Assembly (NCBI GenBank): GCA_937868455.1
Contig: CALMMO010000059.1
Span: 1-5,720 of the forward strand
Length of the DNA stretch: 5,720 bases
DNA from: an uncultured Marmoricola sp.
GTDB taxonomy: Bacteria; Actinomycetota; Actinomycetes; Propionibacteriales; Nocardioidaceae
Reading direction: 5' to 3'
Part shown: in pieces, positions 1 to 5,720 of the stretch
Layout of the letters: every line of letters begins with the position of its first letter
How positions within the stretch are numbered: position 1 is the stretch's first letter
Made by a program: the position numbers and the translations under genes
Notes under the pieces: generated by a model
The model's database searches: none
What the model was told of the DNA's origin: nothing
The model's input: only the letters and a program-made list of their open reading frames with translations

Positions 1-664
1 CTTCGTAGATGCGGGCCTTGTCAGCGGCGTAGGCATCCATCGAGCCATGCCAGTCGGTGTGGTCATCGGCGACGTTGAGCACGGCTGCTGACTGACAGGC
101 CATCGTGTGGGTGTAGTGCAGTTGGAAGCTAGAAAGCTCAACTGCGATCACGTCGTACGGGGTTGGGTCCATGACTGCTTCGACAATGGGCAGGCCGACG
201 TTTCCAGCCGCAACGGTGCGCAGTCCGCCCGCCCGCAGCATCGCCTCGAGCATTTCGACGGTGGTGGTTTTGCCGTTGGTTCCGGTGACCCCAAGCCAGG
301 GCGCAGGCCGCTCCGGGTCGCGCAACCGCCAGGCCAGCTCGACCTCTCCCCACACGGGAATGCCCCGGGCCGCAGCTTGCGCTAGCAGCGGAGCTGAGGG
401 ACGCCAACCAGGCGAGGTGACAACCAGATCGACGTTGTCTGGCAAGAGCGCGGCGGCACCTTCGCCGAGTCTGATGGTGGCGCCAAGGGTCTCTAGCAAA
501 GTCGCCCGATCGCGCTTGTCGTCGTCAGGAACTTCGTCAAGAGCCAGCACGTCGGCACCCAAGAAGGTGAGGTTGTCGGCGGCGGCAAATCCGGAGACAC
601 CGAAGCCGGCTACGACGACGCGGACCTGATCCCAGCCAGTGCGGTCAAGGTAATCGAGGTCCAT
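1..664 (-). CDS. murD: UDP-N-acetylmuramoyl-L-alanine--D-glutamate ligase MurD, N-terminal part (3' end outside the window)
   Basis: Cytoplasmic ATP-dependent ligase that adds D-glutamate to UDP-MurNAc-L-alanine, the second amino acid of the peptidoglycan stem peptide. The minus-strand frame is open from ATG at 664-662 to the left edge and gives 221 residues, about half of the usual 450-500. The N-terminal domain has a Rossmann-like glycine motif, GFGVSG (20-25), for the UDP-sugar, and an SPGWRPSAPLL segment (84-94). The central domain has the Mur ligase P-loop GVTGTNGKTTT (125-135), ELSSFQL (176-182) and LNVADDHTDWHG (196-207), whose NxxxDHxDxH pattern is typical of MurD. No frameshift or internal stop was found when I translated it by hand. 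The ATG is supported by an AGGA ribosome binding site five bases upstream and by its one-base overlap with the mraY stop. The C-terminal glutamate-binding domain lies outside the window. The identification is firm. Confidence 0.97.
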   Translation of the reverse strand, partial: MDLDYLDRTGWDQVRVVVAGFGVSGFAAADNLTFLGADVLALDEVPDDDKRDRATLLETLGATIRLGEGAAALLPDNVDLVVTSPGWRPSAPLLAQAAARGIPVWGEVELAWRLRDPERPAPWLGVTGTNGKTTTVEMLEAMLRAGGLRTVAAGNVGLPIVEAVMDPTPYDVIAVELSSFQLHYTHTMACQSAAVLNVADDHTDWHGSMDAYAADKARIYE

Positions 665-673
665 CAGCTTCCT
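662..673 (-). promoter_or_regulatory. TGATG overlap and ribosome binding site, mraY to murD
   Basis: The mraY TGA (666-664) and the murD ATG (664-662) share the A. AGGA at 673-670, inside the last mraY codons, is five bases upstream of the ATG and is the clearest Shine-Dalgarno match beside that of mraY. It fixes the murD start. Confidence 0.82.
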
Positions 674-1734
674 GCGACCCATTCGGCGTAAAAGAGCCCC
701 ACTCCCGCCGCCACGAAGAGTCCAGCAATGATCCAGAAGCGAATGACGACGGTGATTTCGTTCCAGCCCAAGAGTTCAAAGTGGTGGTGCAGCGGGGCCA
801 TCCGGAAGAGTCGCTTGCCCTTGCTCAGCTTGAACCAACCCACTTGCAACATGACCGAGACCGTCTGCACGACGAACAGGCCGCCGATGATGACCAGCAA
901 CAACTCGGTGCGGGTGAACACGGCGAAACCTGCCAGCGCTCCGCCAAGTGCCAGCGAGCCCGTATCGCCCATGAAGATCTGGGCCGGTGAGGCATTCCAC
1001 CACAAGAACCCGAAGCAGGCACCCGTGATGGCCGCGGCCAGAACCGCTAGATCGAGGGGGTCACGCACCTCATAGCAACTGGCCCCGGGGCTACGCACAC
1101 ACGACTGGTTGTTCTGCCAGATGTTGATCAACGTGTACGCACCAAAGACGGCCACCGACGTGCCCGTCGCCAAGCCGTCGAGACCGTCGGTGAGGTTGAC
1201 CGCGTTGGAGAACCCAGCAATCAAGAAAATGATGAACAAGACCGCCAAGAAACTGGGGAGCATCAGCCAGTTCAAGTCACGAAGGAACGAAATTGCGGTG
1301 CTTGCCGGTGTCATGCCGCGCTCATCGGCGGTCACCGGCATCACTGCCATGACTGCAAAAGCGACTGCGACAACCGTTTGTCCAATGAACTTCGCCATGC
1401 TGCGCAACCCCAGGTTGCGCTGCTTATAGATCTTGATGAAGTCGTCGAGGAAGCCGACCGTGCCCAAACCGACGTACAAGAAGATGAGGAGCAACGCCGA
1501 GATGCTGGGCATAGTGCCGCTGAGCAGTTTGGCCAAGAAGTAGCCGATGACGCTGGCCAGCACGATGACCAGGCCGCCCATCGTCGGAGTCCCGCGTTTG
1601 GTCGCGTGGCTGGTGGGCCCGTCTTCGCGGATGAGTTGACCAAAGCCATGCTTGGCGAGAAGTTTGATGGCCAGGCGCGTGCCGAAGAACGATAAGACCA
1701 GCGAGAGCGCCGCAGCAAACAAGATCGCCTTCAT
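664..1734 (-). CDS. mraY: Phospho-N-acetylmuramoyl-pentapeptide-transferase MraY (lipid I synthase)
   Basis: Integral membrane enzyme that transfers phospho-MurNAc-pentapeptide from UDP to undecaprenyl phosphate, making lipid I and releasing UMP. The 356 residues are a normal full length. Hydrophobic stretches fit the known ten-helix topology, roughly at 3-25, 53-71, 79-96, 113-132, 156-176, 188-206, 228-246, 258-275, 277-299 and 330-351. The conserved cytoplasmic-side motifs are all present: GTPTMGG (48-54), LDD with catalytic-region Asp97 and Asp98 (96-98), NAVNLTDGLDGLA (177-189), FMGDTGSLALG with Asp257 (254-264) and the histidine motif APLHHHFE (313-320). The loop between helices 6 and 7 (about 207-227) is predicted to face outwards and holds Cys212 and Cys220. 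The ATG at 1734-1732 overlaps the murF stop by four bases and has AGGGG five bases upstream. The TGA shares one base with the murD start. All catalytic motifs are intact, so the enzyme should be active. Confidence 0.98.
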   Translation of the reverse strand: MKAILFAAALSLVLSFFGTRLAIKLLAKHGFGQLIREDGPTSHATKRGTPTMGGLVIVLASVIGYFLAKLLSGTMPSISALLLIFLYVGLGTVGFLDDFIKIYKQRNLGLRSMAKFIGQTVVAVAFAVMAVMPVTADERGMTPASTAISFLRDLNWLMLPSFLAVLFIIFLIAGFSNAVNLTDGLDGLATGTSVAVFGAYTLINIWQNNQSCVRSPGASCYEVRDPLDLAVLAAAITGACFGFLWWNASPAQIFMGDTGSLALGGALAGFAVFTRTELLLVIIGGLFVVQTVSVMLQVGWFKLSKGKRLFRMAPLHHHFELLGWNEITVVIRFWIIAGLFVAAGVGLFYAEWVAGS

Positions 1735-1744
1735 GCTTGCCCCT
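1731..1744 (-). promoter_or_regulatory. ATGA overlap and ribosome binding site, murF to mraY
   Basis: ATGA (1734-1731) joins the mraY ATG and the murF TGA. AGGGG at 1744-1740 is five bases upstream of the ATG and lies within the last codons of murF, a normal Shine-Dalgarno site. It decides the mraY start and favours coupled translation. Confidence 0.82.
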
Positions 1745-3122
1745 GCCTTAACTGATCGGTGAGTTGGTCAACTACGCGTTCGAGTGCTGCGCCTCGAGAG
1801 GCCTTCACCAACACGATCGCCGGTGCTGACCCGATATCTTCTCGCACGAGTTCGACGGCATGCTCGACGCCCCGCGCACGGCGTGGCGTTTTGCACATCT
1901 GGGCGATGCCGTCGGCCTGTTCACCGACGACGACAACCGTGTCGATGCCCAAGTCACTAGCGAGGCGACCAATCCCTTGGTGCTCAGCAAGTGAGGACTC
2001 CCCCAACTCCCGCATTTCGCCGAGTACGGCGACGGTGCGGTGCCCAGATCGTGCACCCATCTGAGCCAGCGCCTCAAGCGCGGCCCTCATCGAATCCGGG
2101 TTGGCGTTGTAGGCGTCGTTGATGATGCGAATCCCGGCCACAGGCTCGGTGAGTTCCATGCGCCATTTGGAGATCGAGGTGACGGACTGAAGTGAGTCGA
2201 TGACGCGATCGAATTCGAGACCGGCAGCGAGTGCCGCTGTTGCGGCCGCAGCGGCGTTGGCGCAGTGGTGCGCGCCAATGAGGCGTAGCTGGACGTACGC
2301 GGTGCGCCCTTGGAAGCTGAGATTGAAACGAGGACACCCGACATCGTCGGTCGATAGCTCAGACCAACGCACCGATGCATCTGCTGCCGAACCGAAGGTG
2401 AGTGCCTGCTCGGCTCGCTGACTCATGGCGGCCACGAGGGCGTCATCGGCATTGAGCACGGCGACACCCCCCGGACCGAGCGCATCGACCAGTTCACCTT
2501 TGGCCTGGGCGATCGCTGCTTGGGTGCCGAACTCGCCGAGATGAGCCACTCCGACGTTCAGGACCACGCTGATGTCCGGCGGGGCGATGGCGGAGAGTTC
2601 GGCAATGTGCCCAATCCCGCGCGCACCCATCTCCAGGAGCAGAAATCTGGTGTCCCCCTGGGTGCGAAGGACGGTGAGCGGCACGCCAATCTCGGTGTTG
2701 AACGACCCTGCGGTCGCCACAGTTTCGCGCGCATCGGCCAACACAGCCGCTAACAGATCTTTGGTGGAGGTCTTGCCTTGCGACCCGGTCACCGCAAGCA
2801 CGGTGAAGTTCGTTGTGAGCGCGCGGCGGCGGCGTAGTACCTCTCGTGCCAGCGCCCCGAGCGCGGTCTGCACGTCCTCGACTACCACCGTTGGCACAGT
2901 GGTGGGTTGCGAACCGAGCACGGCGACTGCGCCGGCATCTAGTGCCGCCTGGGCAAACGTATGACCATCAAGGTGCTCCCCCACGAATGCCGCAAACAGG
3001 CCCCCAGGGCCGACTTGTCGATTATCGACGACCACGGGCCCAGAAACTTCGACACTCGGGTCCGCCAAGTGCAGGTATCCCCCAGTGAGGGTGGCGATCT
3101 CACCGAGGCTTAGCGCGATCAC
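1731..3122 (-). CDS. murF: UDP-N-acetylmuramoyl-tripeptide--D-alanyl-D-alanine ligase MurF
   Basis: Cytoplasmic ATP-dependent ligase that adds the D-Ala-D-Ala dipeptide to the UDP-MurNAc-tripeptide, giving the pentapeptide precursor used by MraY next door. The 463 residues match the family. The N-terminal uridine-binding domain (about 1-100) has VDNRQVGPGGLFAAF (32-46), where most relatives have DSR instead of DNR. The central domain has the P-loop TGSQGKTSTK (112-121), NTEIGVPLT (142-150), LEMGARG (163-169) and LNVGVAHLGEFGT (188-200). The linker and C-terminal domain show DAYNANPDSM (336-345), LGEMRELGE (367-375) and KASRGAALERVV (440-451). This NEIGVPLT, DAYNANPDSM and LGEMxELG set separates MurF from MurD and MurE. 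The start is GTG (3122-3120), which overlaps the murE TGA in a GTGA; the family's N-terminal strand (IALSLGEIA) begins directly there, so no longer start is needed. The only purine-rich candidate for a ribosome binding site is 14 bases upstream, so coupling to murE translation is likely. Confidence 0.97.
   Translation of the reverse strand: MIALSLGEIATLTGGYLHLADPSVEVSGPVVVDNRQVGPGGLFAAFVGEHLDGHTFAQAALDAGAVAVLGSQPTTVPTVVVEDVQTALGALAREVLRRRRALTTNFTVLAVTGSQGKTSTKDLLAAVLADARETVATAGSFNTEIGVPLTVLRTQGDTRFLLLEMGARGIGHIAELSAIAPPDISVVLNVGVAHLGEFGTQAAIAQAKGELVDALGPGGVAVLNADDALVAAMSQRAEQALTFGSAADASVRWSELSTDDVGCPRFNLSFQGRTAYVQLRLIGAHHCANAAAAATAALAAGLEFDRVIDSLQSVTSISKWRMELTEPVAGIRIINDAYNANPDSMRAALEALAQMGARSGHRTVAVLGEMRELGESSLAEHQGIGRLASDLGIDTVVVVGEQADGIAQMCKTPRRARGVEHAVELVREDIGSAPAIVLVKASRGAALERVVDQLTDQLRQGQA
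3119..3122 (-). promoter_or_regulatory. GTGA stop/start overlap, murE to murF
   Basis: On the coding strand the four bases are GTGA: the GTG starts murF and the TGA ends murE. The nearest purine-rich stretch, GAAGAG (3137-3142), is 14 bases from the GTG, longer than the usual 5-9. Start choice and level of murF probably depend on ribosomes finishing murE (translational coupling). Confidence 0.8.
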
Positions 3123-4642
3123 AACCGTTTGCCGATCTCTTCGCTCAGCACGATCCGATCATCAAATCGATGCAGCACTCCGTTGATCTCCTGGCCAGAT
3201 TCGTGACCCTTTCCAGCCACCAAAACGGTGTCAGAACCCTGGGCATCAGAACCCTGGGCTAGCGACACAGCATGAGCAATAGCCGCGCGACGATCACCTA
3301 TCTCGACGACCTGTGCGCCGGTGTCGCTGGGCACCCCAGCGAGGAGTTCGGCGCGAATGGTGGCCGGGTCTTCAGTGCGCGGGTTGTCGTCGGTAATGAT
3401 CACGACGTCGGCGTTGGCCGCAGCGATGGCGGCCATGAGAGGGCGCTTGCCATGGTCGCGGTCTCCACCGGCACCGAGTACGACGATGAGTTTGCCCACT
3501 GTCACCGGTCGCAGGGCCTGAAGTGCAGCCTGCACCGCATCTGGCTTATGGGCGTAGTCAACGATGGCGCTCCAGGCTTGACCCGCGTGCACTGACTCCA
3601 GGCGTCCGGGCACGCCGTGAGTGTGAGAAATTGCGGTCGCGACGGCTTGGGGGTCAAACCCGGCTTCGCCTGCGGCTGCAATGGCGCACAAGGCATTGAG
3701 GACATTGAACCCGCCGGCCATCGGCACGCGAGCTGCGAACTCGACACCAGGCCCCACCACGACGAAGTCCGTGCCCGATGGGTCAAGGCGAAGGTCGCGG
3801 GCGTGCCAGTCGCCTGGAGTTTCTACCCCGAAAGTCGCTGTAGGAATCAGCGCCCTTCGGGCAAGCATCCGCCCGTGCTCATCGTCGATATTGACCAGCG
3901 CCCGGACGGCTCGCTCGGGAGTAAACAGTGTTGCTTTGGCTGCGAAGTACTCATCGACGTCACGATGGAAGTCCAAATGGTCGCGGCCAAGGTTGAGGAA
4001 ACAGGCGACATCGAACCTCACTTGGTCCACACGTCCCAGCACCAGTGCGTGACTTGAGACCTCCATGGCGCACGCCTGGACACCCGACTCCGCCATGACT
4101 GCGAAAAGCGCGTGCAGATCCGGAGCCTCTGGCGTGGTCAATGAGGTTTTGACCTCACGCCCCTTGATCCGAGTCCCCACTGTGCCGATGACGGCGCTGG
4201 CAATGCCTGAGCCAGCCAATCCAGCCTCAAGTAACCGCGTCGTGGTCGTCTTGCCCTGCGTGCCCGTGACGCCAATGAGTGTCAACGCAGAAGCAGGGTG
4301 CCCATAAAGCCGATCCGCAACGAGCCCCAACACCCGACGTGGCTCGGGAACGACTACGACTGGAACTTCGACCCCCGAAGCCGACAGCACCTGCGCGCCC
4401 TCAGCGTCGGTGAGGACGCCCACAGCGCCAGCCTCCAAGGCCCGGGAGACGAAGTTCGCACCATGGGTTCGGGTGCCCGGTAAGGCTGCATACAGATCGC
4501 CAGGCAACAACCGATCAGTGCTCAAACTGATGCCGGTCACTGGGACCGTGGAGGTGCTCTGGACTCCCAACCACTGCGCGATCACCGCCAAGGGGGTCGC
4601 CTGCTGCGTCACAGGGCGCGTGGCGATGGGTTGGATTGTCAC
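3119..4642 (-). CDS. murE: UDP-N-acetylmuramoyl-L-alanyl-D-glutamate--diamino acid ligase MurE, probably meso-diaminopimelate-adding
   Basis: Cytoplasmic ATP-dependent ligase that adds the third, diamino, residue to UDP-MurNAc-L-Ala-D-Glu. The 507 residues are within the family range. The N-terminal domain has GISLSTDRLLPGDLYAALPG (37-56), which lacks a literal DSR. The central domain has the P-loop GVTGTQGKTTTT (124-135), TTPEAPDL (169-176), MEVSSHAL (193-200), NLGRDHLDFH (217-226) and the KATLF segment with Lys236, the expected carbamylated lysine. The C-terminal domain has GAGGDRDHGKRP (390-401), DNPR (419-422) and AGKGHE (476-481). DNPR is the known signature of enzymes using meso-diaminopimelate, whereas lysine-adding enzymes vary here. 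The start is GTG at 4642-4640. No ATG, GTG or TTG lies upstream in frame before a stop, and no good ribosome binding site is visible (GAAGAG is 18 bases away), so a GTG at codon 11 remains possible. Residues 462-471 are a tandem AQGSD duplication. The stop overlaps murF by four bases. Confidence 0.97.
   Translation of the reverse strand: MTIQPIATRPVTQQATPLAVIAQWLGVQSTSTVPVTGISLSTDRLLPGDLYAALPGTRTHGANFVSRALEAGAVGVLTDAEGAQVLSASGVEVPVVVVPEPRRVLGLVADRLYGHPASALTLIGVTGTQGKTTTTRLLEAGLAGSGIASAVIGTVGTRIKGREVKTSLTTPEAPDLHALFAVMAESGVQACAMEVSSHALVLGRVDQVRFDVACFLNLGRDHLDFHRDVDEYFAAKATLFTPERAVRALVNIDDEHGRMLARRALIPTATFGVETPGDWHARDLRLDPSGTDFVVVGPGVEFAARVPMAGGFNVLNALCAIAAAGEAGFDPQAVATAISHTHGVPGRLESVHAGQAWSAIVDYAHKPDAVQAALQALRPVTVGKLIVVLGAGGDRDHGKRPLMAAIAAANADVVIITDDNPRTEDPATIRAELLAGVPSDTGAQVVEIGDRRAAIAHAVSLAQGSDAQGSDTVLVAGKGHESGQEINGVLHRFDDRIVLSEEIGKRL
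3230..3259 (-). repeat. In-frame 15-bp tandem duplication inside murE (AQGSD x2)
   Basis: Two adjacent 15-base units (3230-3244 and 3245-3259) are identical except at one base: the last base of the Asp codon is C in one and T in the other. They encode AQGSD twice, at MurE residues 462-466 and 467-471. The segment lies between the helix IAHAVSLAQ and the strand DTVLVAGKGHE of the C-terminal domain, so it most likely lengthens a surface loop and leaves the frame intact. Confidence 0.9.
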
Positions 4643-4670
4643 AGCGGTGACGCTATCGAACTCTTCGCGA
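4643..4670 (-). other. ftsI-murE intergenic gap, 28 bases, with no clear ribosome binding site
   Basis: This is the only gap between genes in the window. It begins right after the ftsI TGA (4673-4671) and ends at the murE GTG. On the coding strand it holds GAAGAG (4661-4666), 18 bases before the GTG, which is too far for a normal Shine-Dalgarno site. There are only 4-bp inverted repeats (for example 4643-4646 with 4651-4654). I see no terminator stem with a U tract and no room for a full promoter, so read-through from ftsI into murE is the simplest reading. Confidence 0.7.
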
Positions 4671-5720
4671 TCACCAGCGAATAGGCAGGTGTGCGGCGGG
4701 AGTTTCGGTCGGTGTCACGCCGTACCGCGAAAGTAGGTAGCGCATGATCTTGGAGAACGCGGGCCCTCCGATCGAACCACCGCCGCCGCCATTGCGAGGG
4801 TTCTGGATCACCACATAGACGGTGAATTCCGGGCTATCTGCCGGAGCAAAGCCAGCGAACGAGACGGTGAACGTGCCGTCGTAGCAACCGCACTTAGCCC
4901 CGACTCGTTGGGCAGTTCCGGTCTTCCCCGCCACTCGATATCCCGGCACTCTGGCTCCTGGAGCGGTACCCAACTGCTCGTCGGTCACCATCTCCATCAT
5001 TCGGGCCATCTTCTGTGCTGCTGCGGCGCTGATCACTTGATGGCGAGTCGAGGTGGCGGTGCCCACCTTGGTGCCAGCGGTGGTCTTCACGCCACCTTGA
5101 ATCAGGCTCGGAGACACATATTCACCGGCGTTAGCGACAGTGTTGACTGCCGCGGCCATTTGAACCGCGTTGACCGAGACACCTTGGCCAAACGCGATGG
5201 TGGCTTGGTTGATGGGCTGCCAACGCGACGCGTCGGGCAAGATGCCGCGACTCTCACCAGGCAGTCCCAGCCCGGTCTTGCTGCCCAGACCGAAGTTCGA
5301 GAGGTAGCCATGCAGCTGTTCGTTCGTCAGCTTTCGCGCTGCCATGGCGGTGCCAATGTTCGAAGACCGTGCGATGACTCCCGCCATCGTGAGGCGAATG
5401 GTGCCGTGAGGGAACCAGTCGTGGATCGTGCGGTCTTGAACGGCGAGTTCTGACGGCACCGTCACCTTGGTGCGAGGAGAGACCAAGTTCTTGTCCAGCA
5501 AAGCCGAGACGGTCAAGACCTTCTGCACCGAACCAGGCTCGTACACATCGGCCAAAGCGCGCGTGCTGCGCGCGGCCGGACGTGAGGCTCCCGGATCATT
5601 GGCATCCAAGGTTGGGAAGTCGGCAAGAGCCAGCAATTCACCGGTCTTGGTGTTCATCACGACGGCAGTGCCGCTCTCGGCACGCGATCCTTGAACCGCA
5701 GTACGCAAGACACGCTGCAC
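4671..5720 (-). CDS. ftsI: Class B penicillin-binding protein, FtsI/PbpB type (septal transpeptidase), C-terminal part (5' end outside the window)
   Basis: Monofunctional D,D-transpeptidase that cross-links peptidoglycan at the division site; the catalytic domain works outside the membrane. The 349 residues visible run off the right edge, so the first visible codon (GTG, a valine) is internal, not the start. Full-length relatives are about 600 residues; the membrane anchor and pedestal domain are missing here. Counting from the window edge, the transpeptidase domain shows YEPGSVQK (60-67) with catalytic Ser64 and Lys67, SSN at 119-121, and KTGTA (266-270), the complete SxxK/SxN/KTG triad. Other family features are GLPGES (152-157), a GQG turn (178-180), SFAGFAPAD (287-295) and VVIQNPRNG (303-311). 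Cys277 and Cys279 form a CGC just after KTGTA. The protein ends soon after the domain (TPAAHLPIRW), so it has no C-terminal PASTA repeats. Its place directly before murE is the standard position of ftsI in dcw clusters. An elongation-specific class B PBP is less likely because of this position. Confidence 0.95.
   Translation of the reverse strand: MQRVLRTAVQGSRAESGTAVVMNTKTGELLALADFPTLDANDPGASRPAARSTRALADVYEPGSVQKVLTVSALLDKNLVSPRTKVTVPSELAVQDRTIHDWFPHGTIRLTMAGVIARSSNIGTAMAARKLTNEQLHGYLSNFGLGSKTGLGLPGESRGILPDASRWQPINQATIAFGQGVSVNAVQMAAAVNTVANAGEYVSPSLIQGGVKTTAGTKVGTATSTRHQVISAAAAQKMARMMEMVTDEQLGTAPGARVPGYRVAGKTGTAQRVGAKCGCYDGTFTVSFAGFAPADSPEFTVYVVIQNPRNGGGGGSIGGPAFSKIMRYLLSRYGVTPTETPAAHLPIRW

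Noticed and set aside
171..629. Plus-strand open frame of 152 codons opposite murD
   Set aside because: It lies wholly antisense to an intact murD with all family motifs; its composition (rich in Ser, Ala, Arg, Thr, Pro) is that of a shadow frame in GC-rich coding DNA, and it resembles no family I know.
2572..2964. Plus-strand open frame of 130 codons opposite murF
   Set aside because: Antisense to conserved murF coding sequence, low-complexity Ser/Ala/Arg composition, no recognisable domain.
3617..4057. Plus-strand open frames of 146 and 123 codons opposite murE
   Set aside because: Both overlap each other and the murE core domain on the other strand; no family resemblance and no independent context.
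4639..4654. Possible small hairpins around the murE start (TCAC/GTGA and AGCG/CGCT)
   Set aside because: The two 4-bp stems exclude each other and are too short to be distinguished from chance; no terminator U tract follows.
4908..5453. Plus-strand open frame of 181 codons opposite the PBP gene
   Set aside because: The longest antisense frame, but it covers the catalytic motifs of the transpeptidase in reverse, shows His/Gly/Arg-rich shadow composition and has no recognisable domain.
1..5720. A novel or accessory system hidden in the cluster
   Set aside because: Every base except a 28-base gap is accounted for by five collinear, motif-complete dcw genes; I saw no inserted gene, mobile element, array or composition break.

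Overview
The window is an ordinary part of a bacterial division and cell wall (dcw) cluster, read entirely from the minus strand. In transcription order (right to left) it holds: the C-terminal part of a class B penicillin-binding protein of the FtsI/PbpB type (4671-5720, cut by the right edge), murE (3119-4642), murF (1731-3122), mraY (664-1734) and the N-terminal part of murD (1-664, cut by the left edge). There is no RNA gene, mobile element, CRISPR array or gene on the plus strand that I can support. No stretch over 300 bases lacks a gene; the only gap between genes is 28 bases (4643-4670).

The organism is most likely an actinobacterium (Actinomycetota). The base composition is moderately high in GC (about 60% by eye). 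The order ftsI-murE-murF-mraY-murD is the classical one. Several protein details look actinobacterial from memory of the families: a YEPGSVxK active-site region in the PBP, a GTQGKTTT P-loop in MurE, a MraY outer loop ending CYEVRDPLDLA, and an SPGWRP segment in MurD. I cannot assign a family or genus. The DNPR motif in MurE predicts meso-diaminopimelate at position 3 of the stem peptide.

The genes act in sequence. MurD adds D-Glu to UDP-MurNAc-L-Ala, MurE adds the diamino acid and MurF adds D-Ala-D-Ala, all in the cytoplasm. MraY then moves the phospho-MurNAc-pentapeptide onto undecaprenyl phosphate to make lipid I in the membrane. The FtsI-type PBP cross-links the finished strands at the septum, outside the membrane. 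Adjacent genes are packed very tightly: a GTGA overlap for murE/murF, an ATGA overlap for murF/mraY and a one-base TGATG overlap for mraY/murD. This points to one polycistronic message with translational coupling.

I found no novel system. The points worth a second look are small: an in-frame 15-bp tandem duplication in murE, cysteine pairs in the extracytoplasmic parts of MraY and the PBP, altered DSR-type motifs in the uridine-binding domains of MurE and MurF, and weak ribosome binding sites at the two GTG-started genes.
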